From Mycobacterium sp. SMC-4 (lineage in GTDB: Bacteria; Actinomycetota; Actinomycetes; Mycobacteriales; Mycobacteriaceae), in the NCBI RefSeq assembly GCF_025263265.1, contig NZ_CP079870.1, positions 1 through 64,000 of the forward strand: a stretch of DNA of 64,000 nt, read 5' to 3'. Of this stretch, positions 50,004 through 58,839 are shown one piece after another; position 1 is the stretch's first letter, and each line of letters opens with the position of its first letter. Under the pieces are notes generated by a model that was given only the letters and a program-made list of their open reading frames with translations, had not been told where the DNA came from and did no database searches. The position numbers and the translations under genes are program-made.

Positions 50004-52123
50004 TGTCCGCCTACTGCGCATGGCTTTATGAGCACCCTCGTCTTCGGCGGGCGTGGCTGATCACTCAGCTCCTCTGGGGAGGCTGGATGATGGCCCTGCT
50101 GACCGCCCCGCACGCGGTGGCGGCGGGGTTCGCTGGAGCGCTCAACTGGCCCAGCCCCATCGTGGACACCTACGGCCAGCCGGTGGGCACCTACTTCATC
50201 AGCACAGTGTCGATGCTCGATGCCGTCCGCACCCAAGGCAGCGACGTCAGCATTATCGATCCGGGCTCCTGGATTCCCGCACTCACCGACCGCTTTGAAA
50301 TCGCCATGACCTACAGCCAACTGGCCGTCATCCTCGGGTGGTTCTGCGGATTCCTGGTCATGGTGGGTGCCGTCGGGATCTGGTTCATCAAAATCGCGCT
50401 GGGCTCGGCGTGGTTGGGCTGGCTGGCCGCACTGGCCGCGCCCGTGCTGGTCGCCATCAACAACCTCGTCGGTGAGTTTCAGATCATCCCACTGGCTTTG
50501 ATCATCTGTGTATTCATCGGCGGAATCATCGCCTTGACCAAGGGGTTTGGGCGCGGTGCCGGGGTGATGTGCAGTGGCTTCCTGGTGATCTTGCTGATCG
50601 GGTTTTTCCTCAACGACCCGGTGAAGGAACTCGGTGACAACGGCCTGCTCGCTGCTGGCCGCGCCATCGGATTCGAGCTATCGCTGGGTATCGCGAACAA
50701 CGGCAGCTTCGACCCCTCGGGTAACGCCGAAGGCCAGGTCGAAGTGCTCTCGCAATGGATGGCCACCACGCTGATTCGCCACCCCATCCAAATCGCCAAC
50801 TTCGGCAGCGTTATCGACAACATCGACGGGTGCGCACAAGCCTGGAACTCCGCACTCAATGCCTCGACCGCTCTGACTCCCGCGACCCAGGCACTCGCAC
50901 CGGCAGGGGCCCACGACGGTCCTGTACAGGCGATGCGAGCGTGCGGCGCAGGTGACGCCTACGCCCACGCCCACTTTCTCAGCGGCGAGACGATCGGGCT
51001 GATGTTCTTCATCAACTGCGTCGTGCTGGTGGTGCTGATGCTGCTGTGCTATATCGGCTGCGAAGTCATTCGGATCGGATTCAAAGCGTTCTGGAACGTG
51101 CTGGTGCTGGTGCCCGCCGCCGCGGTAGCGGTCGCGCCGGGACCGCAGCGCGAGTTTGCCAAACGTACCGCCATCAAACTGATCGTTCACGCATTGGAAA
51201 TGCTGTTCGCGACAGCGGCTTTCGGTGTTGTCCTGGTGCTGATGTCGCGAGTATCGAGCGGGAAACTCGACGGGTTCGAGGTCCAGCACCCCATCGCGAT
51301 CCTGCTGCTCATGCTGCTGTTCGCCGGCGGCGCGGTCTTCGGGTTCAGGGCGCTGATGCGAGGCTTCGGCGATCGGGGGCTACCGGGGCCGATGTCGGTG
51401 CTGCGCAAGACCGCTGCCGTCGGGGCCGGCCCTATGAGCTTCTACCCCGCGATGCGCGACATGGGCCGCTCAATGCGCCGCGATATCAACGCCGACGGGG
51501 TAGGTCTGCCAAGTTCAGGTAAGCCCGGCGATGAGGGAACCCGCGCCCCCGCAGCCAAGGGCCGCAAAGCACATCCCAATCCCGGTGGCATCCCGTCTGC
51601 GAGCGGGTCATCACCGAGCACACCACCGCCATCGGCAACCACACCCACCCCCAGCCCCGCACCCGCTGCGGGCGCACCCGCGGGCGGGTCGGCCGCTGCC
51701 GGTACCGCGGCGCGCGGAGCAGCCGCCGGCACCGGTAGTGCAGCGGCCAGCACAGGCGCCGCTGGCGGTGCTGCTGCGGGAGGCGGCGCGGCGGCCGCAG
51801 CGGCGGCCGGACCCGCCGCCCCTGTGGTCGCTGGAGCCGTGGTCGCGTCGAAGGTGATCGAACGCCAGCAAGCCAACAACAGCCGTGACAACGGGCCTGC
51901 TGCCCACAACACCCCGAAGTCGGGCACAGATTCTTCGGCCGCGCCGGCGCGCGCTGGTGCAGTACCCACCAGCCGCCCCCCAGCACCGCCGAATGGTCAC
52001 ACCGAGACGCAGCCGACACAGCAGCGTCGATCGGCGAAGCAAACTCCGGCGCCGAGGTCGAGCACCCCGGACGAGTCGCCCGGCCGCAAACCTCAGCCCC
52101 CGCAGGACGGCAGGACATCATGA
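50003..52123 (+). CDS. VirB6/TrbL-like polytopic membrane protein
   Basis: A protein of about 706 aa. After an N-terminal helix and an outer loop there are about seven membrane helices between residues 100 and 460, including paired hydrophobic stretches at 105-190 and a GYxGC-like pair (VVLVVLMLLCYIGCEVI). Such proteins form the inner-membrane channel of conjugation systems. Residues 500-706 are disordered, rich in Ala, Pro, Gly and Thr, and mostly cytoplasmic or surface linker. GTG 50,000 is an alternative start. It overlaps the next gene by ATGA. Confidence 0.75.
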   Translation: MSAYCAWLYEHPRLRRAWLITQLLWGGWMMALLTAPHAVAAGFAGALNWPSPIVDTYGQPVGTYFISTVSMLDAVRTQGSDVSIIDPGSWIPALTDRFEIAMTYSQLAVILGWFCGFLVMVGAVGIWFIKIALGSAWLGWLAALAAPVLVAINNLVGEFQIIPLALIICVFIGGIIALTKGFGRGAGVMCSGFLVILLIGFFLNDPVKELGDNGLLAAGRAIGFELSLGIANNGSFDPSGNAEGQVEVLSQWMATTLIRHPIQIANFGSVIDNIDGCAQAWNSALNASTALTPATQALAPAGAHDGPVQAMRACGAGDAYAHAHFLSGETIGLMFFINCVVLVVLMLLCYIGCEVIRIGFKAFWNVLVLVPAAAVAVAPGPQREFAKRTAIKLIVHALEMLFATAAFGVVLVLMSRVSSGKLDGFEVQHPIAILLLMLLFAGGAVFGFRALMRGFGDRGLPGPMSVLRKTAAVGAGPMSFYPAMRDMGRSMRRDINADGVGLPSSGKPGDEGTRAPAAKGRKAHPNPGGIPSASGSSPSTPPPSATTPTPSPAPAAGAPAGGSAAAGTAARGAAAGTGSAAASTGAAGGAAAGGGAAAAAAAGPAAPVVAGAVVASKVIERQQANNSRDNGPAAHNTPKSGTDSSAAPARAGAVPTSRPPAPPNGHTETQPTQQRRSAKQTPAPRSSTPDESPGRKPQPPQDGRTS

Positions 52124-52818
52124 CCTTTACCGGCATCTATCTCGGCGCAGAATTGAACACCACCGGGCGTGCGTACTGGGCTATGTCACGGATGGTCAAT
52201 CACGGTTGGTCGGTCCTGAGCTTCGGACTCGACTGCGGTGGGTGGTTGCGGCTTCGCACCCCGTCTGGGGTGGAGCTGCCCGTGGCCGCCGATCCGATTG
52301 ACCACACACCGTCCTCGCAAGAGCGGGTGCCGGGCCAACCCGGGGCGCCGCTGCTGCCGCTACACGCCTGCCGCTTGCTCCACCAATGCGCACAGCACCG
52401 CGACGATGACGCGCACGGAGACGACGACGCCGCCAGCACCATCGCCGCCATGCTCCGCCTGGGCATGCCTGCTGGGCGCGCGCATGCCGACGATGCGCGA
52501 TGCCCGTGGTATCTGCCCCAGCACGGCGCCGTGCAACCGGCGGCATCGGTGCGTCGCGCGTACTGGGCGGCGACCACACTCACCGATGATTACGGATGGC
52601 GTATCACTGGGGTCGATTCGCGCGGGTTCACCGCGGTCGGACCCTACGACGCCGAGGAAGTCCGGTACCCGTGCGCTACGACGTCTGACTCCACCACCTC
52701 GGCCCGGCTCGCACGGCTGCTGCCTCAAGTGCACAGCGACGGAGGGACCGACGAACTGCACCGACTGCTCGTGGAGCACCAGCAGGCCCACCAGAGCAGG
52801 GCGGTGGCGCGATCATGA
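52120..52818 (+). CDS. Hypothetical protein after the conjugation genes
   Basis: A 232-aa soluble protein I do not recognise. It contains several Trp and Cys residues and two similar-looking segments (TGRAYWAMSRMVNHGWSVLSFGLDCGGWLRL near the start and VRRAYWAATTLTDDYGWRITGVDSRGFTAV later), suggesting an internal repeat of a small alpha/beta unit. The middle is His/Asp-rich (QHRDDDAHGDDD). It overlaps both neighbours by 4 nt, so it is translated with the operon. Confidence 0.55.
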   Translation: MTFTGIYLGAELNTTGRAYWAMSRMVNHGWSVLSFGLDCGGWLRLRTPSGVELPVAADPIDHTPSSQERVPGQPGAPLLPLHACRLLHQCAQHRDDDAHGDDDAASTIAAMLRLGMPAGRAHADDARCPWYLPQHGAVQPAASVRRAYWAATTLTDDYGWRITGVDSRGFTAVGPYDAEEVRYPCATTSDSTTSARLARLLPQVHSDGGTDELHRLLVEHQQAHQSRAVARS

Positions 52819-53636
52819 CCAGCCGCACTCTTCCCAGCGACCTTCCCCGGCTGCGCGTCCACGGTCGGGTCCGAGAGCACGCTCGGGTCACCAACTTGCG
52901 TGCCGCTGCTCCCGACATGTGCGGTGCCACATACCGGCTAGCTGCCGACGTTGCGTCCCCCGCGCCCTGTGCCAGTGGTTCCACTGCTCAGCGGGCGGCG
53001 GCAGTGGTCGAGTATGCGGTGCGCCTCGCAGGAAGCGTTGACGAACTCGCGCGTGCCCGTCGGGTCCTCGCTGCAGCGGACTGTGACTGTGTACCTGAGG
53101 ATTTCGGGTGCGTCCGGCGCGTGCTGCAGGATGTTTTGCATACACCCGATCCGTGCGCAGAACACGGGTTGGCGATGGGTTTGACTGTGCGCAGGCCGTG
53201 GGCGTCCATGCTGCTGGTATCGGCTCAGATCGGCGGGAAGAACGTCGAGAATCGGACAGATTCCACCGACTATCGCGGTCCGGTACTGATTTACGGTGGT
53301 ACCCGCATCGACCAGGCTGGTATCGAGCTCGGTGCGCAGCTGGGTATGCGCGAGATGGCTTTTCATTGCGACCAGCAAGGCTGGCTCGGCGCCACCGTAC
53401 TTGTGGACGTCCATCGGGCCCAAGGGTGCTGCGCCCCGTGGGGGACGACTCCGTTTAACCCCGGCCAGCCCAAGTATCACTGGGTCTTCGAGTCTCCCGC
53501 GCGACTGGCTGCCCGGCCATGGCACGACAACGCCAAGGGGTTTGACGGGCTGCGGCCGGTGTCGTGGTCGGCGCTGGTCAGTCGAAAGGCCGCACGGTAC
53601 GCCCGGCGACAAGGGGTGTCCGGTGCATCCAGGTGA
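52815..53636 (+). CDS. ASCH-domain protein
   Basis: A 273-aa protein. The first 115 residues are helical with Cys in pairs (CDCVPEDFGC). Residues about 118-260 form an ASCH domain: GLTVRRPWASMLL, GGKNVENRTDSTDYRGPVLIYGG, and the Trp-rich end YHWVFESPARLAARPW. ASCH/EVE folds bind RNA or modified nucleotides and often accompany defence or RNA-processing genes. Here it sits in a chain of overlapping genes with DNA methylases, so recognition of modified nucleic acid is plausible but inferred. Confidence 0.75.
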   Translation: MTSRTLPSDLPRLRVHGRVREHARVTNLRAAAPDMCGATYRLAADVASPAPCASGSTAQRAAAVVEYAVRLAGSVDELARARRVLAAADCDCVPEDFGCVRRVLQDVLHTPDPCAEHGLAMGLTVRRPWASMLLVSAQIGGKNVENRTDSTDYRGPVLIYGGTRIDQAGIELGAQLGMREMAFHCDQQGWLGATVLVDVHRAQGCCAPWGTTPFNPGQPKYHWVFESPARLAARPWHDNAKGFDGLRPVSWSALVSRKAARYARRQGVSGASR

Positions 53637-54399
53637 GGGCGATGAGCAGGGCTGCTGGCAGCAGTGGCGCACCGACCGTGACCGCGAGGAGCAACGTCGG
53701 GTAGCCCAGCAACGGCGTGACCGCAAGGTCCGTAACAAGCTCAGTCGCGTCGTGGACGTCCTTGACGAGCTGCTCGGCCCCGGTGAGCAGCAGCCCCGTT
53801 GCCTCGGTGAGGTCGCGGATTTCTACGGCGTGAGCCAGTACCGGCTCTCAGCGGTGCTTGAGAAGCACCGCGAGGAGTTCAGTCGGGATGGTTGGCAGCC
53901 GCATAACCGTGCACACGACGGGCAGGATCTTTGGACTGATCGTGCTGTCGTACGGGCAGGGCTGTTACTGGAAAAGTCCTCTGTAGCAGCCCATCTGCGG
54001 CACCTCCTGGGTGTCGGCGATATTCCGCTGGTGTACTCCCAAAGTGATGCCCGCCTGGCTGAATGCCGGCAGCTCTACAACAAGGCTCTGACGGTCGTTG
54101 CTGATATCCATGGCGAGTCCAGCACCGACGATCTGTGGCGGGCGATGCAGGGTGCGGATCGGTACGACCTGATGGCGATGGTGATGACCTTGGCCTCCCT
54201 GACTCCCTACGACCGTCCCAGCTTGGGGCAGTGGCTACGCGAGATTAGTGCCCTCACCACGAAGGACGGCAGTATCGCTCGTGGTCTGGCGCTGCTGATC
54301 CCTCAGCGTCAAGCTGTCGATGCGCGAAAGCTCAAAGAGTCCGGGTCCGCACGATCGCACAGAGCGCGGGCCGACGGCGAAGGAGCGGTGTGCCAATGA
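53623..54399 (+). CDS. Hypothetical DNA-binding-like protein
   Basis: A 258-aa protein starting at GTG 53,623, overlapping the ASCH gene end by 14 nt; the much longer frame from 53,296 is a shadow. A basic N-terminal helix (DREEQRRVAQQRRDRKVRNK) is followed by an HTH-like segment CLGEVADFYGVSQYRLSAVLEKHREEFSRDGW (about 60-92), which resembles phage antirepressor-type recognition helices. The C-terminal half is helical. Its stop overlaps the next gene's ATG (ATGA). Function unknown; DNA binding is suggested by the HTH only. Confidence 0.6.
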   Translation: MHPGEGDEQGCWQQWRTDRDREEQRRVAQQRRDRKVRNKLSRVVDVLDELLGPGEQQPRCLGEVADFYGVSQYRLSAVLEKHREEFSRDGWQPHNRAHDGQDLWTDRAVVRAGLLLEKSSVAAHLRHLLGVGDIPLVYSQSDARLAECRQLYNKALTVVADIHGESSTDDLWRAMQGADRYDLMAMVMTLASLTPYDRPSLGQWLREISALTTKDGSIARGLALLIPQRQAVDARKLKESGSARSHRARADGEGAVCQ

Positions 54400-55232
54400 G
54401 TTCCGCGTCTCACGCTCGCTCACCCATAGCCGAACGGCGTACTCGCGCTGAGCAGACCGGACGGCAGATTGCCTGCCTGCTACCTGCGCACACCCACTAC
54501 GTTCAACCACTCTCGGGAACGCTGGAAGTTCTGCTTCACAAGCCGTGCAGCCCGCTAGAGACGGTCAATGATGTGGATTCCGAGCTGGTCACGTTCTGGA
54601 GGGTCCTACGCGATCGACCCGACGAGCTTGCGCGGGCGTGTTCGTTGACTCCGCACTCGCGGGTGGAGTTCACCTCCGCGATTAGCGGTTCCCGGCTCCC
54701 TCGTGACGCCAACGAGGTGGAGGTTGCCCGACGAGTATGGGTCCGGCTCAATCATAGCCAAACTGGTGCTGCGCGGATGCGTCCTCAGTGGCAGAACTCC
54801 GCAGCGCACCGCAGGACGGCGCCGGGCCGTGATACTGCCATTGCTCAGATGACCGAGGTCGCCACCCGAATCAAAAGGGTGAGCCTGGAATCGGCCGCTC
54901 CTGTGGAGCTGATCGCCTCGGTGGTGCGCCAACCCGGGGTGTGCATCTACCTCGACCTGCGAACCGAAGTCTTCGGCGCCCAGGGCGCCAGTCTGGTCCA
55001 TCGTGCGCGCGTCGACCCGACGCAGGTACTTCGGGCCGTGTCGAAGGCGAAAGCTGCCGTCGTGATCCGCGCTGAGCGCGACACGGTAGCGCACAGTCCT
55101 GTACACACCTGGGCGTGCACGGCAGTGGGAGAGCAACGGGATAGCGCCGCGGTGCACTTGTGGTCGAACCGTGTGCTGTCGATGCAAGAGCGTCTTTTCG
55201 ACCTTGGCGACTACGGGTGGGCAGCACCGTGA
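54396..55232 (+). CDS. Degenerate D12-class adenine methylase paralogue (probably inactive)
   Basis: A 278-aa paralogue of the intact methylase at 57,306. Shared segments include SHYVEP-like THYVQP, SPLETVNDVDSELVTFWRVLRDRPDELARACSLTPHSR and the C-terminal VLSMQERLF region in place of VLWSNRPL. The N-terminal SAM motif (FYGGK type) is absent, replaced by a basic stretch, and the catalytic DPPY is replaced by LDLR in CIYLDLRTEVFG. The reading frame is intact over its whole length, so it is a conserved non-enzymatic protein rather than a decaying gene. It could be a DNA-recognition partner of the active enzyme. Confidence 0.7.
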   Translation: MSSASHARSPIAERRTRAEQTGRQIACLLPAHTHYVQPLSGTLEVLLHKPCSPLETVNDVDSELVTFWRVLRDRPDELARACSLTPHSRVEFTSAISGSRLPRDANEVEVARRVWVRLNHSQTGAARMRPQWQNSAAHRRTAPGRDTAIAQMTEVATRIKRVSLESAAPVELIASVVRQPGVCIYLDLRTEVFGAQGASLVHRARVDPTQVLRAVSKAKAAVVIRAERDTVAHSPVHTWACTAVGEQRDSAAVHLWSNRVLSMQERLFDLGDYGWAAP

Positions 55233-55567
55233 CCACGGCCGACACCATCGCCGTTCGCGAGCAGCTGGTCGCGGTGCTGCGGGCCGCCGAAACACCGATG
55301 ACTAGCGCCGAGCTGGCCAGCGTTCTGCCGTGGCAGACCCACCGTCTCGATGTGGGCTGCGAGCTGGTGTGTCACGCACCTCGCCGGCCCACGGCGATGC
55401 GGGTGGTCGAGTGTCATCGGACCTGGCATCTGGTGAGTCGTCCGCGGTCCTCGCAGGACTCGCGCACAGGAATCTATCGGCATCTGAGGAGCCTGGCCCG
55501 TGCAGGGACCATCCGGTCGATTGCGTTGGGGCCACGCAAAGTTCAGTGGGAGTTCGTAGGTGAATAG
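55229..55567 (+). CDS. Small winged-helix-like protein
   Basis: A 112-aa protein starting at GTG 55,229 inside the stop of the previous gene (GTGA). The pattern TPMTSAELASVLPWQTHRLDVGCELVC followed by RTGIYRHLRSLARAGTIRSIALG and a final strand KVQWEFVGE suggests one winged-helix unit with its wing. A CHRTWHLVSR strand lies between. It is probably a DNA-binding regulator or an accessory to the methylases around it. Confidence 0.6.
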   Translation: MTTADTIAVREQLVAVLRAAETPMTSAELASVLPWQTHRLDVGCELVCHAPRRPTAMRVVECHRTWHLVSRPRSSQDSRTGIYRHLRSLARAGTIRSIALGPRKVQWEFVGE

Positions 55568-55577
55568 GAGAGTGACG

Positions 55578-55829
55578 ATGAGCAGGATCACCGTGTACAC
55601 CAAGCCCAACTGCGTGCAGTGCACCGCGACGTTCAAGGCGCTCGACAAAGCGGGCATCGCCTACGCGAAAGTTGACATCAGCGTCGATGCCGAGGCCCGC
55701 GACTACGTGATGGCCCTGGGCTACCTGCAAGCCCCCGTCGTGGTGGCCGGCGATGAGCACTGGAGCGGCTTCCGACCCGACCGCATCTCCGAAGTCACGG
55801 CTCCAGCACTCGCGCAGCTATCCATGTAG
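55578..55829 (+). CDS. NrdH/glutaredoxin-like redoxin
   Basis: An 83-aa thioredoxin-fold protein: MSRITVYTKPNCVQCTATFKALDKAG with the redox motif CVQC (12-15), then APVVVAGDEHWSGFRPDRI with the cis-Pro and the NrdH-type WSGFRPD motif. NrdH reduces class Ib ribonucleotide reductase in actinobacteria. Phages and plasmids often carry copies. The ATG at 55,578 was chosen because the domain begins there. It could supply electrons for dNTP synthesis after transfer or keep Cys-rich plasmid proteins reduced (inference). Confidence 0.88.
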   Translation: MSRITVYTKPNCVQCTATFKALDKAGIAYAKVDISVDAEARDYVMALGYLQAPVVVAGDEHWSGFRPDRISEVTAPALAQLSM

Positions 55830-55861
55830 CGGTACAAACACTAGCGGGGGAAGAAGACCTC

Positions 55862-56107
55862 ATGACAGTCAAGCACGCAGTGCGCGTATATGTCTCCGCG
55901 CCGTCAGCCAGGGGACCGGCGCGGGTCTTGGCTACGAAGAAGCGCGTGGCCAACGCAGCATCGTCCATGTCGGTTCCGCCCCCGGTTGGGTGTAACTGTG
56001 AACTCTGCTCATGCAGCTGCCGCCCGTCCACAGGATGGTTGGTCCCTCCTGGAATCGCGCACACGTTGGGCACCTTCACATCGCGTACCGGGCAGTCCAT
56101 CCTATGA
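55862..56107 (+). CDS. Small Cys-rich protein
   Basis: An 81-aa protein with a good site (GGGGGAAGAAG) before the ATG. It has a basic helical N-terminus and a cluster CNCELCSCSC near residue 44 that could bind zinc or iron-sulfur. The stop overlaps the start of the DUF1173 gene (ATGA). No family recognised. GC use at third positions is somewhat weaker than in its neighbours, so the call is moderate. Confidence 0.45.
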   Translation: MTVKHAVRVYVSAPSARGPARVLATKKRVANAASSMSVPPPVGCNCELCSCSCRPSTGWLVPPGIAHTLGTFTSRTGQSIL

Positions 56108-57309
56108 CAGTCACGGCGACCCCGTTTCAGGTCGGGGAACACGTGGTTGACGATGTGCATTGCCCTGAGGGACAACAGATCCTCAGAGAGGCCAAAGCAG
56201 CGCGGTCACGCCCTCTGTGTTTGTGCCAGACCGCCGGGGTGCAGATGTATATCGCTGCTGCTGGAGACAGCCTCATTGTCAAACGAATGCCCGGCACGGC
56301 GGCCGCACATGACCATCGGTGCCGATCGTGGCTCCCTCCCAGCGAGCTATCTGGCTATGGCGCCGTTGCCGACCGGTCGATCATTGACAACCCTGCCGAC
56401 GGAACAACCACGCTGCGACTGGGGTTTTCGCTGTCGAAGTCCGGCAATCGTGCCGCTCCCGAGCCTTCCGGATCGCCGGCAAGCGCGGTGCAATCGGACG
56501 GCAACAAGTTATCCCTACGCGCTGTGCTGCATTATCTCTGGGATGAGGCGGAACTGACGACGTGGCACCCGGGCTTTGCGGGACGGCGGCCGTGGGGTGT
56601 GGTGTACCGCCGGCTCCGAGATGCCGCGGATGGGAAGCTAGTCCGTAAAAACCCGTTCGCCGCATCGTTGTTCATCCCGGAGCCCTTCTCGGCCGACCGC
56701 AAGGCCGAGATCGAGCAGCGCCGGATTAAGGCTTGGGCTCCAGCTCGGAGGCAGCCTGGGAAGGCCACCAGATTCCTGATCGGCGTGGGCGATATCAAGG
56801 CGATTGAGCCAGCCGCCCACGGGTTCAAGATGCAGGTCCGCCACCAACCGGGCCACCCCTGGTTCCTCGACGAAGACCTGTACCGAAAAATGACCAAGCG
56901 CTTCCCCACAGAGCTAGAACTCTGGCAGATGGCAGATCCAGGTGACGTGCGATTAGTGGCGGTAGCTACCTTCTCCGTGTCTCGGGCTGGTTACGCCAAC
57001 GTCGAACAACTCTCTTTGATGACGACCGATCACAACTGGCTCCCCTTCACCAGCGACGCCGAGCGCACCCTGCTGGCAACTGCAATCGAAGATGATCGGT
57101 GTTTCCGGAAGGTATTGCCTTACAACGGGACTTCCACGGCCCTGGCCTCTCTTATCTTCACCGACACCGCCCCGGCGATAGCCGCATTTATCGATCGCTC
57201 TGGAGGCGAGGACGACGAAGACGAATCGATCGCGGGGCTTCCGGTCTGGAACTGGCGTACCGATGAAGATATGCCGGATTTGCCGTCACCTGTCGACGGT
57301 TCGGAATGA
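56104..57309 (+). CDS. DUF1173 family protein
   Basis: A 401-aa protein of the plasmid-associated DUF1173 family. The N-terminus has the signature RPLCLCQTAGVQMYIAAAGDSLIVKRMPG, then HDHRCRSWLPPSELSG (Cys/His pairs that could bind a metal) and RAVLHYLWDEAELTTWHPGF further on. The function of the family is unknown; members occur on conjugative elements near transfer genes. The frame from 56,011 adds shadow sequence, and ATG 56,104 overlaps the previous stop. It overlaps the methylase gene by 4 nt (ATGA). Confidence 0.8.
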   Translation: MTVTATPFQVGEHVVDDVHCPEGQQILREAKAARSRPLCLCQTAGVQMYIAAAGDSLIVKRMPGTAAAHDHRCRSWLPPSELSGYGAVADRSIIDNPADGTTTLRLGFSLSKSGNRAAPEPSGSPASAVQSDGNKLSLRAVLHYLWDEAELTTWHPGFAGRRPWGVVYRRLRDAADGKLVRKNPFAASLFIPEPFSADRKAEIEQRRIKAWAPARRQPGKATRFLIGVGDIKAIEPAAHGFKMQVRHQPGHPWFLDEDLYRKMTKRFPTELELWQMADPGDVRLVAVATFSVSRAGYANVEQLSLMTTDHNWLPFTSDAERTLLATAIEDDRCFRKVLPYNGTSTALASLIFTDTAPAIAAFIDRSGGEDDEDESIAGLPVWNWRTDEDMPDLPSPVDGSE

Positions 57310-58337
57310 CCCCCTGCCGGGTTGAAACAAACGCATTGTCAGCAACTGCCTTACGTCCGCCGTTCGCCTACTTCGGCGGTAAGCAGAAGATCGCCGGGGA
57401 CATCGCCGCACTGCTAGCAAGCCATAGCCACTACGTGGAACCGTATGCTGGCGGACTCTCAGTATTGTTGGCTAAGAAGCCAAGTCGACTAGAGACTGTC
57501 AACGACCTCGACGGTGACATTGTCCACTTCTGGCGGATGCTACGTAATCGTCCCGAGGAACTGGCCCGGGCATGTGCGTTGACTCCGCACTCACGAGCAG
57601 AGCGTAGCAATGCGCTTGACCGTCCGTCCGACTTGGATGATATCGAACGTGCCCGGCGAATCTGGGTATGTCTGGCGCAAGGCCGGACAGGCACCCTTCG
57701 CCGGACAGGCTGGCGCTTCGACGCGGCGGACTCTGCGCACACGTCAATGCCTCGCCGGCTAGATAGCTATATCCGTCGGATGGAGGCAGCAACCGCTCGG
57801 TTGCGCTCGGTCTCTCTGGAGTGCCGACCGGCACTCGATGTCATTGCGGCATACGGCAAAGGCCGCCGAACACTGATGTATGTGGACCCTCCCTATCTTG
57901 GTGAAGTCCGAGAACGCAACTACCGCAGGGAGATGCTGTCTGAGGATGGCCACCGTGAACTGGCATCCACCTTGCATGAGTGCGTTGCCACCGTGGTTCT
58001 GTCGGGCTACGCCTCACGCTTGTATGACGAGGTACTCTTTCGGGACTGGTACCGGGTCGAACTGGCAGCTGCGACGAGCCAGGGAGGATCGTACGAGGTC
58101 CGCACTGAAGTTCTGTGGTCCAATCGCCCCCTGCGTAGGACTAGCTCCACGGTCGTCGTTCGCGGTAAAGGTGCCGCGCGTAACGAAACGTCCACCAACG
58201 ACGCCGTATGTAACGAAACGCGCTGCCCGGTCTGCGCTGGAACGCTTCGGCAGGCCGCGACGGGTCGACGGCGCATCTACTGCTCGCCAGCATGCCGGGT
58301 CCGTGCACACCGACGCGCCGCAATCAGCGGAGAATAG
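57306..58337 (+). CDS. D12-class N6-adenine DNA methyltransferase with C-terminal zinc motif
   Basis: A 343-aa Dam/D12-class methylase. SAM-binding motif PPFAYFGGKQKIAG (about 19-32) and catalytic DPPY in YVDPPYLGEVRERNY (about 194-197) are intact; VVLSGYASRLYDE fits the later sheet. After residue 270 a tail carries CPVC and C-AC spacing (RCPVCAGTL ... YCSPACRVRAHRR), a small zinc-finger-like motif uncommon in the family. It would methylate adenine in a short site and protect the plasmid from restriction or mark its own origin. It is paired with a degenerate paralogue 2.9 kb upstream. Confidence 0.88.
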   Translation: MTPCRVETNALSATALRPPFAYFGGKQKIAGDIAALLASHSHYVEPYAGGLSVLLAKKPSRLETVNDLDGDIVHFWRMLRNRPEELARACALTPHSRAERSNALDRPSDLDDIERARRIWVCLAQGRTGTLRRTGWRFDAADSAHTSMPRRLDSYIRRMEAATARLRSVSLECRPALDVIAAYGKGRRTLMYVDPPYLGEVRERNYRREMLSEDGHRELASTLHECVATVVLSGYASRLYDEVLFRDWYRVELAAATSQGGSYEVRTEVLWSNRPLRRTSSTVVVRGKGAARNETSTNDAVCNETRCPVCAGTLRQAATGRRRIYCSPACRVRAHRRAAISGE

Positions 58338-58348
58338 GGCTTCCGCAC

Positions 58349-58786
58349 ATGTCGTACCCGCAGCGGACGATGGGGTACATGAACGAGAACAACAGCAACC
58401 GGTGTGTTATTCGCATTCTGGGTTTAGTTGACGGGACGCCAACCGATTTCGACGGCCAGTATGTGGTCGAGTACGACCCGAGCAGGACCGGCACGCAGCC
58501 AGTGACAGGTAATCCGATGCCGGTATTCCATCTGGCGACCACCCCCGATATCAGTCAAGCGACGCGGTTCAGTCCCGTCGAGACGGTCGACCTGTACCGC
58601 GCCGTAGACCAACGTAACCCGATCCGGGCTGATGGTGAACCGAACCGTCCTCTCACTGCGTTCAGTGTGGAGACCGAGACGATCTCGGAATTGCCGCCTG
58701 CGGGATGGCACGTCGATCCGCACAATCCGCGCTACTGGCGCTGGTGGAACGGTACGACCTGGACCAGCCATATAGCGGCGCGGTGA
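58349..58786 (+). CDS. DUF2510-containing hypothetical protein
   Basis: A 145-aa protein. ATG 58,349 has AGGG at 9 nt; ATG 58,379 is an alternative. The main part (CVIRILGLVDGTPTDFDGQYVVEYDP) is a beta-rich domain I do not recognise. The C-terminus PAGWHVDPHNPRYWRWWNGTTWTSHI matches DUF2510, a short Trp-rich motif common in actinobacterial membrane or envelope proteins. It ends the plus-strand series, 53 bp from the convergent relaxase gene. Confidence 0.6.
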   Translation: MSYPQRTMGYMNENNSNRCVIRILGLVDGTPTDFDGQYVVEYDPSRTGTQPVTGNPMPVFHLATTPDISQATRFSPVETVDLYRAVDQRNPIRADGEPNRPLTAFSVETETISELPPAGWHVDPHNPRYWRWWNGTTWTSHIAAR

Positions 58787-58839
58787 TTCCGCGATAGCAG
58801 CTGGGACGTTCACGACGTCGAGCTGCGTGTTCACAGGTC

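Noticed and set aside
53296..53622. Upstream extension of the HTH-like protein gene
   Set aside because: It lies inside the ASCH domain coding region in another frame; GTG 53,623 is the plausible start.
58787..58839. Origin of transfer between the DUF2510 gene and the relaxase
   Set aside because: Only 53 bp between convergent genes; two GTTCAC words occur, but no recognisable nic site or inverted repeat. An oriT is more likely upstream of the relaxase, outside the window.
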